From: Viridibacterium sediminicola
GTDB lineage: Bacteria; Pseudomonadota; Gammaproteobacteria; Burkholderiales; Rhodocyclaceae
Length of the DNA: 64,000 nt
Direction of reading: 5' to 3'
Assembly (NCBI RefSeq): GCF_039631295.1
Contig: NZ_JBDIVE010000001.1
Coordinates: 372,001-436,000, forward strand
Shown: one piece after another, positions 23,141 through 30,226 of the stretch
How the letters are laid out: every line of letters starts with the position of its first letter
Numbering within the stretch: position 1 is the stretch's first letter
The notes under the pieces: generated by a model
Database searches by the model: none
The model's input: only the letters and a program-made list of their open reading frames with translations
What the model was told of the DNA's origin: nothing
Program-made: the position numbers and the translations under genes

Positions 23141-24745
23141 TCAGGCCGCGACGGCACCGCCATCGGCACGCGGATCATGGGCACCAAGCATGCTGCCATC
23201 AGCAGCGAGGCTCACTGCGCCGGCGTGGCCCATGCTGTCCTCGAATTCGCCGAGCACTTGCACGGCGTGGCCTGCTGCGCGCAGCTGCTCGACCAGGGCC
23301 GGGTCGAAACGGGATTCGAGCTTGAGCGTCGTCGAGTCCTCGCCCCAGGTGCGCCCGAGCAGCCAGCGCGGCGCGCTGATCGCCGCCTGCAAGTCCTGCC
23401 CGCCCAGCACATGGCGCGTGAACACCGCCGCCTGGGTTTGCGGCTGACCCTCGCCACCCATGGTGCCGTAGGCGATGACACGACCGTCCTTGAGCTGGGC
23501 CAGCGCCGGGTTGAGGGTGTGAAAAGGCAGGCGCCCGCCCGCCAGCTGATTCGGCCCGGCCTGCAAGCTGAAACTGGCGCCACGGTTCTGCCATTGCACG
23601 CCGGATTCGGCCAGCACCAGACCACTGCCGAATTCCCAATACACGCTCTGGATGTAGCTCACCACGCGCCCCTGCGCATCGGCCGCGCCCATCCAGATGG
23701 TGTCGCCGGGCTGGGCGATCTCGGGCCAGGGCGCGGCGCGCAGCAGGTCGATTTGCGCCGCCTCGTGGGCCAGCGAGCCCGGCGCGAGGAAAGCCGCCGG
23801 ATCGGCGCGCATGCAGGCCGGGTCACCGACATGCGCGTTACGCCAGCGAAAGGCGCGCTTGGTCGCTTCGACGAGGCCGTGCACATGGTCGAAGCCCTCG
23901 TCACTCACCACACCCAGCTGCTCGAAGATGCCGAGGATCGCCAGCGCACTGACGCCCTGGGTCGGCGGCGGATGGTTGAAAACGCGGCCGACGGCCAGAT
24001 CGACCGACAAGGGCGAGAGCGCCTGTGCGCAGAAGGCTTCGAAGTCGGCCAGACGCAGCGGGCTGCCGACAGCGGCCAGATCGGCCGCCATGCTGCGCGC
24101 CAGATCGCCACGGTAGAAATCATCGAAGCCCGCGCGCTGCAGCTGCTCCAGGCTGGCGGCCAGACGTGGCTGCACTTGCAGCTCGCCCAGCTGCGGCAAA
24201 TGGCCCTCGGCATGGCGCGGCGCAAAGCATTCGGCAAAGCCCGGCACAGCCTGCAGCTCATGCCACTTGGCCGCCGTCAGCGCAGCTTGCGAGCGCGTCA
24301 CCGCAACGCCTGCACGCGCGTAGAGAACGGCGTCGTGCAGCAGCATCGCGCGGGGCAAGGCACTGCCCCACTGGGCGGCGTGCTGCAAGGCGAGATCCCA
24401 GCCGGCCAGCGCACCCGCGACAGTCAGCGCCGCACGCGGGCCGCGGGTCGGGATCTGCGTGTCGCCCTGCGCGGCGTAGAACTCGGGCGTGGCCAAGGCT
24501 GCGGCCGGGCCGCAGGCGCGGATCGCAACAGGCGGCTTGCCGGGTTCGGCAATCAGCCAGAAGCCATCGCCACCAATACCGTTCATATGCGGATAGACGA
24601 CGGCAATCGTTGCCGCCGCCGCTACCATTGCTTCCACGGCATTGCCGCCTTCGCGCAGCACCGCCGCGCCGGTTTCGGCAGCAAGCTGGTGTGGCGCACA
24701 AAGCATGCCTTTGCGGCCACGCTGCGCGGTGTTGGCGGCGGGCAT
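23141..24745 (-). CDS. gamma-glutamyltransferase family protein (YwrD-like)
   Basis: A 534-residue Ntn-hydrolase precursor of the gamma-glutamyltranspeptidase family. The large-subunit part holds GKGMLCAPHQLAAETGAAVL and PHMNGIGGDGFWLIAEP; self-cleavage would occur before the threonine of GDTIWMGAADAQGRVVSYIQ (catalytic Thr of the small subunit), and the C-terminal GRLPFHTLNPALAQL and YGTMGGEGQPQTQA are typical. There is no signal peptide, unlike classic periplasmic GGT. I chose the ATG at 24745 because the longer frame would overlap the divergent gene at 24803. It begins a three-gene unit with the PAS kinase and response regulator. Confidence 0.82.
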   Translation of the reverse strand: MPAANTAQRGRKGMLCAPHQLAAETGAAVLREGGNAVEAMVAAAATIAVVYPHMNGIGGDGFWLIAEPGKPPVAIRACGPAAALATPEFYAAQGDTQIPTRGPRAALTVAGALAGWDLALQHAAQWGSALPRAMLLHDAVLYARAGVAVTRSQAALTAAKWHELQAVPGFAECFAPRHAEGHLPQLGELQVQPRLAASLEQLQRAGFDDFYRGDLARSMAADLAAVGSPLRLADFEAFCAQALSPLSVDLAVGRVFNHPPPTQGVSALAILGIFEQLGVVSDEGFDHVHGLVEATKRAFRWRNAHVGDPACMRADPAAFLAPGSLAHEAAQIDLLRAAPWPEIAQPGDTIWMGAADAQGRVVSYIQSVYWEFGSGLVLAESGVQWQNRGASFSLQAGPNQLAGGRLPFHTLNPALAQLKDGRVIAYGTMGGEGQPQTQAAVFTRHVLGGQDLQAAISAPRWLLGRTWGEDSTTLKLESRFDPALVEQLRAAGHAVQVLGEFEDSMGHAGAVSLAADGSMLGAHDPRADGGAVAA

Positions 24746-24802
24746 CAGCAAGCCCCGGGCGCTGTGATGACAGATTGATAACTGGCCATTGGAGAGACTC
24801 CC

Positions 24803-25216
24803 GTGAATGATGGTGTGGATATAAGCAAGGACCCTGCCGCGCGGGTCGAGGAATTCCTGCGCCTGATCATGATCCCTGATCCGGATGCGGCGCGCCGCTT
24901 TGTCGCGCCGAACGTCGATATCCACTTTACCGGCGCGCGTGCCATGTCCGACATCGCCGAATGCAGCGCGTTCAACGCCACGCGCTACGCCTGGGTGAAG
25001 AAGCGCATCGAGCGCAGCGAGGTGGTGGTTGGTAGCGATGCCCGCTCCGCCGTGGTCTACAACCTGGGCACGCTCTACGGCGCCTGGCCGGATGGCACGC
25101 CCTTCGAGGGCAATCGCTACGTGGATCGCTACGAATTGCGCGACGGCCTGATCGTGAAAATGGACGTCTGGAACGACAGTGCCGAATGGCTGCTGCTGCG
25201 CGCAGGTCTGGTATGA
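24803..25216 (+). CDS. SnoaL/NTF2-fold protein
   Basis: A 137-residue small protein with the NTF2/SnoaL fold: helical start ARVEEFLRLIMIPDPDAARR, then VAPNVDIHFTGARAM, WVKKRIERSEVVVG, FEGNRYVDRYELRDGLIVKM. It probably has a hydrophobic pocket, with enzymatic or binding role unknown. Its stop overlaps the start of the deacetylase gene (ATGA at 25213), so both are translated together, and it is divergent from the gamma-glutamyltransferase-family gene 57 bases away. Confidence 0.78.
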   Translation: MNDGVDISKDPAARVEEFLRLIMIPDPDAARRFVAPNVDIHFTGARAMSDIAECSAFNATRYAWVKKRIERSEVVVGSDARSAVVYNLGTLYGAWPDGTPFEGNRYVDRYELRDGLIVKMDVWNDSAEWLLLRAGLV

Positions 25217-26118
25217 GTGGTCCTGCGCACGACAAGCTGCCCGAGCACGGCCGCTTCGACTACTCGGCGATCACCCAGCGCCCTGATTACTGCTGGCCCA
25301 ATGGCGCGCGGCTGGCGGTCTATATCGGCTTCAACATCGAGCACTTTGCCTTTGGCAGCGGCCTCGGGGCGAAGATCGGCCCGAGTTCGCCCGAGCCCGA
25401 TGTACTCAATTACAGCTGGCGCGAATACGGCAATCGCGTCGGCGTATGGCGCTGCCTGGAGCTCTTCGATCAGCTCGCGCTGCCGACCGGCGCGCTGATC
25501 AATACCGCACTCTATGATCACTGCCCGGAAGTCGTCGCCGCGCTGCTGGCACGCGGTGACGAGCTGATCGCCCACGGCCACAGCAATGCCATGCGCCACA
25601 GCGATCTGGACCAAACCGGCGAAGCCGCCCTGCTCGCCGCCTGCCGCGCACGCATTGCCGAGGAAAGCGGGCAAACGCCGCAGGGCTGGCTGTCGCCGTG
25701 GATTGCCGAGAGCTTGGCCACGCCCGACCTGCTCGCCGAAGCGGGCTACGCCTACACGCTCAACTGGTGTCACGACGATCAGCCGATTGCCCTACGCACG
25801 CGTAGCGGCAAGCCGCTGTGGGCGATTCCCTACCCGCAGGAAGTCAATGACATTCCAATGATTGTCGCGCGCCAGATGGACGGCAAAGATTTCGCCGAGC
25901 TCATCATCGACAACTTCGAGGAGATGCGCGAGCAGGCGCAGCGCCAGCCGCTGGTGATGGGCATTGCGCTGCATCCTTACCTCGTCGGCCAGCCCTATCG
26001 CCTGCGCCACCTGCGCCGCGCGCTCACGCAGATTGCCGCTGCGCGCGATGCCGGCGAAATCTGGCTATGCACGCCGGGCGCAATCTGCGCGCACATGCAA
26101 TCGTTAACGCCGGGCTGA
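25213..26118 (+). CDS. polysaccharide deacetylase family protein (PuuE allantoinase-like)
   Basis: A 301-residue protein of the NodB/polysaccharide deacetylase superfamily, of the shorter-substrate branch that includes PuuE allantoinase and related hydrolases: GARLAVYIGFNIEHFAFG, WREYGNRVGVWRCLELFDQL, DELIAHGHSNAMRHSDL, then GWLSPWIAES and YTLNWCHDDQPI. The histidines around GHGHSN and the late MGIALHPYLVGQPYRLRHL are candidate metal and catalytic residues. It has no signal peptide, which argues against a cell-wall polysaccharide substrate. The ATG overlaps the stop of the NTF2-fold gene. Confidence 0.78.
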   Translation: MSGPAHDKLPEHGRFDYSAITQRPDYCWPNGARLAVYIGFNIEHFAFGSGLGAKIGPSSPEPDVLNYSWREYGNRVGVWRCLELFDQLALPTGALINTALYDHCPEVVAALLARGDELIAHGHSNAMRHSDLDQTGEAALLAACRARIAEESGQTPQGWLSPWIAESLATPDLLAEAGYAYTLNWCHDDQPIALRTRSGKPLWAIPYPQEVNDIPMIVARQMDGKDFAELIIDNFEEMREQAQRQPLVMGIALHPYLVGQPYRLRHLRRALTQIAAARDAGEIWLCTPGAICAHMQSLTPG

Positions 26119-26134
26119 GAGGTACACTGCCAGC

Positions 26135-27385
26135 ATGGTCCTCAATTTCATCTGGCTGTTCTTCTTTTTCGGCGCCTTCGCCAGCTGCCTCTACCAGTGG
26201 CTGGTGCTGGGCGATGCGGGAGTCTTCAACAAGGTCGTGCAGGACGCCTTTGCGATGTCGAAAACCTCGTTCGAGATCGGCCTGGGCCTCACCGGCATCC
26301 TCGCCTTCTGGCTGGGCATCATGAAAATCGGCGAACGCGCCGGCGCCGTGCAGATGCTCGCGCGCCTCGTCGATCCGCTGTTCCGCCGCCTGTTTCCGGG
26401 TATTCCGGCCGGCCACCCGGCCAGCGGCGAGATGCTGATGAACATCAGCGCCAATATGCTGGGGCTCGATAACGCCGCAACGCCGATGGGCCTCAAGGCG
26501 ATGCAATCGTTGCACGCGCTGCACGTCGAAAACGGCGGCGCGGCCGACACCGCTTCGGACGCGCAGATCCTATTCCTGGTGCTCAATGCCAGCGGCCTGA
26601 CCCTGATCCCGGTGAGCATCATGACCTACCGCGCCCAGCTCGGCGCCGCCAACCCGGCCGATGTTTTCCTGCCGATCTTGCTGGCGACTTTTTTCGCCAC
26701 ACTGGTCGGCCTCATCGCAACGAGCTTCTTCCAGAAGATCGAGCTGCGCCATCCGGTGGTGATTGCCTGGTTGGTCGGGCTGAGCACCGCCGTGCTCGGC
26801 AGCCTGTGGTATTTCGCGCGCCTGGGCGCGGCGGCGCTGAGCCAGCAGAGCGCGCTGATCAGCGGCATCGTGCTGCTCGGGCTGATCTTGGGCTTCATGG
26901 CGCTCGCTGTGTGGCGGCGCCTGAATGCCTTCGAGACCTTCATCGAAGGCGCGCGAGAAGGATTTGCCACCGCCATCAATGTGGTGCCGTATCTGGTGGC
27001 CATGCTGGTCGGCATCGCCGTGTTCCGCGCCAGCGGCGCGATGGATCTGATCATGCAAGGCCTGGGCGCCCTGCTCGTCGCCTGCGGCCTATCGGCCGAC
27101 GTGGTGCCGGCCTTGCCGACCGCGCTGATGAAGCCGCTGTCGGGCAGCGGCGCGCGCGGCATGATGATCGACGCGATGAACACTTATGGCGTGGACAGCT
27201 TTGCCGGGCGCCTGAGCTGCCTGCTGCAAGGCGCGACCGACACCACCTTCTACATCGTCGCGGTGTACTTCGGCGCCGTCGGCGTGCGCAAGACGCGCCA
27301 CACCGTCACCTGCTGCCTGATTGCCGATGTGGCCGGCGTGATCGCCGCCATCGCCATGGCCTACCTGTTCTTCCCGCCAAGCTAA
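26135..27385 (+). CDS. SpmA-SpmB fusion, nucleoside-recognition (Gate) domain membrane protein
   Basis: A 416-residue integral membrane protein. The first half is SpmA-like (ANMLGLDNAATPMGLKAMQ in residues about 108-126, a signature of spore maturation protein A) and the second half SpmB-like (EGAREGFATAINVVPYLVAM, then MKPLSGSGARGMMIDAMNTYG, SCLLQGATDTTFYIVAVYFG). In Bacillus these are two genes needed for spore core dehydration; Gram-negative bacteria that do not sporulate carry a fused form of unknown function. It starts 16 bases after the deacetylase gene. Confidence 0.85.
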   Translation: MVLNFIWLFFFFGAFASCLYQWLVLGDAGVFNKVVQDAFAMSKTSFEIGLGLTGILAFWLGIMKIGERAGAVQMLARLVDPLFRRLFPGIPAGHPASGEMLMNISANMLGLDNAATPMGLKAMQSLHALHVENGGAADTASDAQILFLVLNASGLTLIPVSIMTYRAQLGAANPADVFLPILLATFFATLVGLIATSFFQKIELRHPVVIAWLVGLSTAVLGSLWYFARLGAAALSQQSALISGIVLLGLILGFMALAVWRRLNAFETFIEGAREGFATAINVVPYLVAMLVGIAVFRASGAMDLIMQGLGALLVACGLSADVVPALPTALMKPLSGSGARGMMIDAMNTYGVDSFAGRLSCLLQGATDTTFYIVAVYFGAVGVRKTRHTVTCCLIADVAGVIAAIAMAYLFFPPS

Positions 27386-27388
27386 GCT

Positions 27389-27874
27389 TCAGCCCGCAGC
27401 AATCATGCGACCGCAGAAGCCGCGCTGGCGGCGCAGGAAGAACAAAGTCGCGCGGCCGAAAATGCGCACCGCGAGGTAGTAGAGCAAGCTGGCCGAGAAT
27501 TCGTCGCGCAGCAGGATCTCCTGAAAGATGCGGTCGGCCGTGACACGGTCGACGGGCAAGCCGGTGTCGAGAAACTGGTACAGCGCGTCATGCACCAGCG
27601 AGGCGTAATAGGCGCGCGGCAGCTGCGTGACGGGGCTGATGCCGCCATCGGGCATGCCGATGACGCGGCCGAAGAGGCGCAGCTTGGGCGTGCAGCCATC
27701 CCAGGCGTAGCCCTTGAGCACACGCAGCGTGCCGTCCGCATCGAGTTCCAGCCAGCGCCGGCCGAAGCCGTCCTCGAATGCGCAGGCGCGAAAATCGGCG
27801 GGCAGATGCGGGCGGATGTTGAGGGCGTAATCCGCCGGCAAGACGTAGATCCACTTCACGAACAAAGGCTGCAT
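27389..27874 (-). CDS. DUF1353 family protein
   Basis: A 161-residue protein with DUF1353 features: a beta-rich start (VKWIYVLPADYALNI), the YAWDGCTPKLRL segment corresponding to the family's conserved DG-x-(S/T)-x-P motif, and the AYYASLVHDALYQFLD segment with a conserved His-Asp. DUF1353 proteins are often phage-borne; function unknown. The start at 27874 has AGGGAG about 7 bases upstream. It converges on the SpmA-SpmB fusion gene and is divergent from a small membrane-protein gene. Confidence 0.7.
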   Translation of the reverse strand: MQPLFVKWIYVLPADYALNIRPHLPADFRACAFEDGFGRRWLELDADGTLRVLKGYAWDGCTPKLRLFGRVIGMPDGGISPVTQLPRAYYASLVHDALYQFLDTGLPVDRVTADRIFQEILLRDEFSASLLYYLAVRIFGRATLFFLRRQRGFCGRMIAAG

Positions 27875-28015
27875 GAGGACTCCCTGCTTGCGCGCGGCGC
27901 TCGATGCGGCGCCTGTGCTGTCTGCACGCCATGCTAAAACGCTTTGGCGCGCCAGGCACGATTTTGTCGCGTGCCGCCCGAACGGGCAGCGCACGGAGCG
28001 CGCGGTACGGATCGC

Positions 28016-28021
28016 TATAAT
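28016..28021 (+). promoter_or_regulatory. consensus -10 element close to a start codon (possible leaderless mRNA)
   Basis: TATAAT at 28016-28021 matches the sigma-70 -10 consensus exactly. The ATG of the small membrane-protein gene begins 7 bases downstream (28029), about where transcription would start, and there is no ribosome-binding sequence before it. No good -35 is present at 17 bases. A leaderless transcript would explain the arrangement; a chance match is possible. Confidence 0.4.
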
Positions 28022-28028
28022 CCCTGTT

Positions 28029-28367
28029 ATGGACCACGCCTTGCACAGCCCTCAGCTTCGTCAAGACTCGCGCCGCCTGCGCCTGCTGGCGGGCTTTGTG
28101 CTGTGTGTAGTGATCGCCACCCTGGTCAGCGCCCTCAACGAACGCGACCCCGACCCCGCCAACATCCCGGCCACGCCCAAGCCTGAAGGCACTGCACCTG
28201 CGACGCTCGCCGTGCAGCTGGGTGATCGCAATATCGCGCGCCTGCAACGCCGGGAAGGCAAGGAGTCCCTCGCCACCGACACGCAGCTCAGTGACACGGC
28301 CCTGGCACTCGACATCCCGCCCACGCATCACACTCCGAGCGGCGTCCGCCCCCGCCGCGAGCACTGA
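28029..28367 (+). CDS. hypothetical small membrane protein
   Basis: A 112-residue protein I do not recognise. One transmembrane segment lies at about residues 18-38 (LLAGFVLCVVIATLVSAL), preceded by a basic stretch (RQDSRRLR), consistent with an inner-membrane anchor with a periplasmic tail of about 70 residues rich in Pro, Thr and Ala. The tail holds QLGDRNIARLQRREGKESLA. It precedes a multi-pass membrane protein and an amidase on the same strand and may be part of that unit. Confidence 0.5.
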   Translation: MDHALHSPQLRQDSRRLRLLAGFVLCVVIATLVSALNERDPDPANIPATPKPEGTAPATLAVQLGDRNIARLQRREGKESLATDTQLSDTALALDIPPTHHTPSGVRPRREH

Positions 28368-28499
28368 TCAAAAAGCTGCCCTGAAGTACAGCTGGGTACT
28401 TTGTGCTTGGCATTTGCCACCTGCAAGCTTATCGTTTTCCCGCTACACAGCAGATCAGACCTGAACATGATCGGGCGCGACGCCCACGGGGAGAGAACT

Positions 28500-29336
28500 T
28501 TGGCAAACATCAGAGTGGGCTTGCTCGCCTTGCTGGCGCTCGCCGCCGGCTTGTCCTTTGCACAACAGGCCAATCTGCTGCTCAGCTGGCTCTTGCTGCT
28601 GGCGCTGATCATCGGCGTCGCCGCAACGGCCGGTCAGGCCATCACCGGCCTGTGGCGCGGCGCCCTGATCGATGATCGCAACGTCATGTCGCTGTCACGC
28701 ATGCAGCTCCTGCTGTGGACCTGCGTGGTGCTCTCCGGTTACATGACCTATGCGCTGGCGCGCATCATCCAGGGCCTGGAACATCCGCTGGACATCGCGC
28801 TGGAACCGAGTCTGTGGGCGCTGATGGGGATCAGCACCGGCAGCCTGGTTGGCTCGCCACTGATCCTCGAAGGCAAGAAGCGCATCGCCGCCAGCCTGCA
28901 ACAACTCGAAGCGAGCAAGGCTGCGCTGGGCGAGCAACAAGAGGCCGATCCGGAAGACTTCACCCATCAGGGACAGCTGGCAACCAATCGCAGCATCAGC
29001 AGCGCACGCTGGTCGGACATGATCACTGGCGAAGAGCTCGATACCGCGCCGCACCTCGACATCGCACGGCTGCAAATGCTGTTCTTCACCCTGATCAGCG
29101 TGGCGAGCTTTGCCGTCGGACTCGGTCATTTCTTCCTCGTCAACGCACCCGGCATATACGGGGCACAGGCACTATTCCCCAGCCCGGACGAGAGCCTGGT
29201 CGCGCTGATCGGCATCAGCCACGGTGGCTACCTCACGGCCAAGGCCGTGCGCCGCAGCCCGGCCACCCCGAGCCTGGACAGCAAACCCGCTGAAGCGACT
29301 GCTGTTGAAGACGAACACGTTCAAGCGGTGGGCTGA
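28500..29336 (+). CDS. multi-pass membrane protein with internal duplication
   Basis: A 278-residue protein with about six hydrophobic segments. I prefer the TTG at 28500 because GGGGAGAG lies 4-6 bases before it; an ATG at 28467 in the same frame is the alternative. A unit is repeated: R-M-Q-L-L-L-W-T at residues 67-74 with SLWALMGISTGSL at 104-116, and R-L-Q-M-L-F-F-T at 190-197 with SLVALIGISHGGY at 232-244, so the second half mirrors the first. The soluble region between them is acidic (EEADPEDF, DMITGEELD). I recall such proteins but no assigned function. The amidase gene starts 2 bases after its stop. Confidence 0.65.
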   Translation: MANIRVGLLALLALAAGLSFAQQANLLLSWLLLLALIIGVAATAGQAITGLWRGALIDDRNVMSLSRMQLLLWTCVVLSGYMTYALARIIQGLEHPLDIALEPSLWALMGISTGSLVGSPLILEGKKRIAASLQQLEASKAALGEQQEADPEDFTHQGQLATNRSISSARWSDMITGEELDTAPHLDIARLQMLFFTLISVASFAVGLGHFFLVNAPGIYGAQALFPSPDESLVALIGISHGGYLTAKAVRRSPATPSLDSKPAEATAVEDEHVQAVG

Positions 29337-29338
29337 TC

Positions 29339-30157
29339 ATGGCGAGCGAATTTCCGCAGAAATACAGCATCAGTGCCGACTATCTGCCGGCAGGCAGCAA
29401 GCGCCGCTCGGGTTTGCCGATGCGGCCGACGGTCAAATTCATCGTCGCGCACGACACCGGCAATCCGGGCTCGACGGCAGCCGGCAATGTCAGTTACTAC
29501 AAACGCAGCTGCAACGACGAGAGCGCCTCGGCGCACATCTTCGTCGATGATCGCAGCATCATCGAATGCATCCCGGCGCTGACCGCTGCGCCCGAAAAAG
29601 CCTGGCATGTGCTCTACAAGCTGGAGACGGACAACCATCTCTACGGTTACAACGCCAACGATGCGGCGGTTGGCGTCGAATACTGCTTCGGGCCGAATAT
29701 CGATGCCGACGAAGCCTACCGCCGCTATGTGTGGGTAATGGCCAATATCTGCGCGCGCTTCGATCTGGACCCGGCCACCGCCATCGTCGGCCACTTCTTC
29801 CTCGACCCCGCGCGCAAGAGCGACCCGGTCACCGGCCTGGCGCGCAGCCGCCGCACCTACGAGCAACTGCTGCGCGACGTGGTGACCGAATTCAAACAAG
29901 GCACGGCGGGCGGCGACACACATGGCGCACCAGCTCCGGTGTCGCAAACAGGCCAGCTGACGGCAAACACCACGCTCAATGTGCGCAAGGGCGCGCCCAA
30001 TCGCCTCGCCCCGCTCGCTGATGTGGTGCGCGCCGGCCAGACGCTCAACTACGTGGGCTGGACCGAACAGGGGGAAGCCGTCAACGGCAACCCGAAGTGG
30101 TACCTCACAGCCGAGGGCAACTACTTCTGGTCCGGCGCCGTGCGCACGTTGGGCTGA
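29339..30157 (+). CDS. N-acetylmuramoyl-L-alanine amidase (Amidase_2) with C-terminal SH3-like domain
   Basis: A 272-residue zinc amidase that would cut the amide bond between muramic acid and the peptide stem of peptidoglycan. The Amidase_2 core shows the first zinc histidine in FIVAHDTGNPG, the second in ASAHIFVDD, a tyrosine/glutamate strand in AVGVEYCFG, and a late GHFFLDPARKSDP segment with the third ligand region. A C-terminal SH3-like wall-binding domain covers about residues 205-272 (TANTTLNVRKGAPNR, then YLTAEGNYFW). There is no signal peptide, as in phage endolysins that need a holin. It directly follows the duplicated membrane protein gene, with a strong terminator after it. Confidence 0.82.
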   Translation: MASEFPQKYSISADYLPAGSKRRSGLPMRPTVKFIVAHDTGNPGSTAAGNVSYYKRSCNDESASAHIFVDDRSIIECIPALTAAPEKAWHVLYKLETDNHLYGYNANDAAVGVEYCFGPNIDADEAYRRYVWVMANICARFDLDPATAIVGHFFLDPARKSDPVTGLARSRRTYEQLLRDVVTEFKQGTAGGDTHGAPAPVSQTGQLTANTTLNVRKGAPNRLAPLADVVRAGQTLNYVGWTEQGEAVNGNPKWYLTAEGNYFWSGAVRTLG

Positions 30158-30172
30158 GCCAACACGGCGCGT

Positions 30173-30208
30173 AAAAAAAGGCGGTGATCCTGCGATCACC
30201 GCCTTTTT
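30173..30208. terminator. bidirectional intrinsic terminator
   Basis: AAAAAAA then GGCGGTGATC (30180-30189) pairs with GATCACCGCC (30194-30203) across a CTGC loop, followed by TTTTT. The A-run on one side and T-run on the other let it work for the amidase gene (+) and the convergent pectate lyase gene (-). Confidence 0.9.
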
Positions 30209-30226
30209 ATTGGTGCCGCCCGGCGC

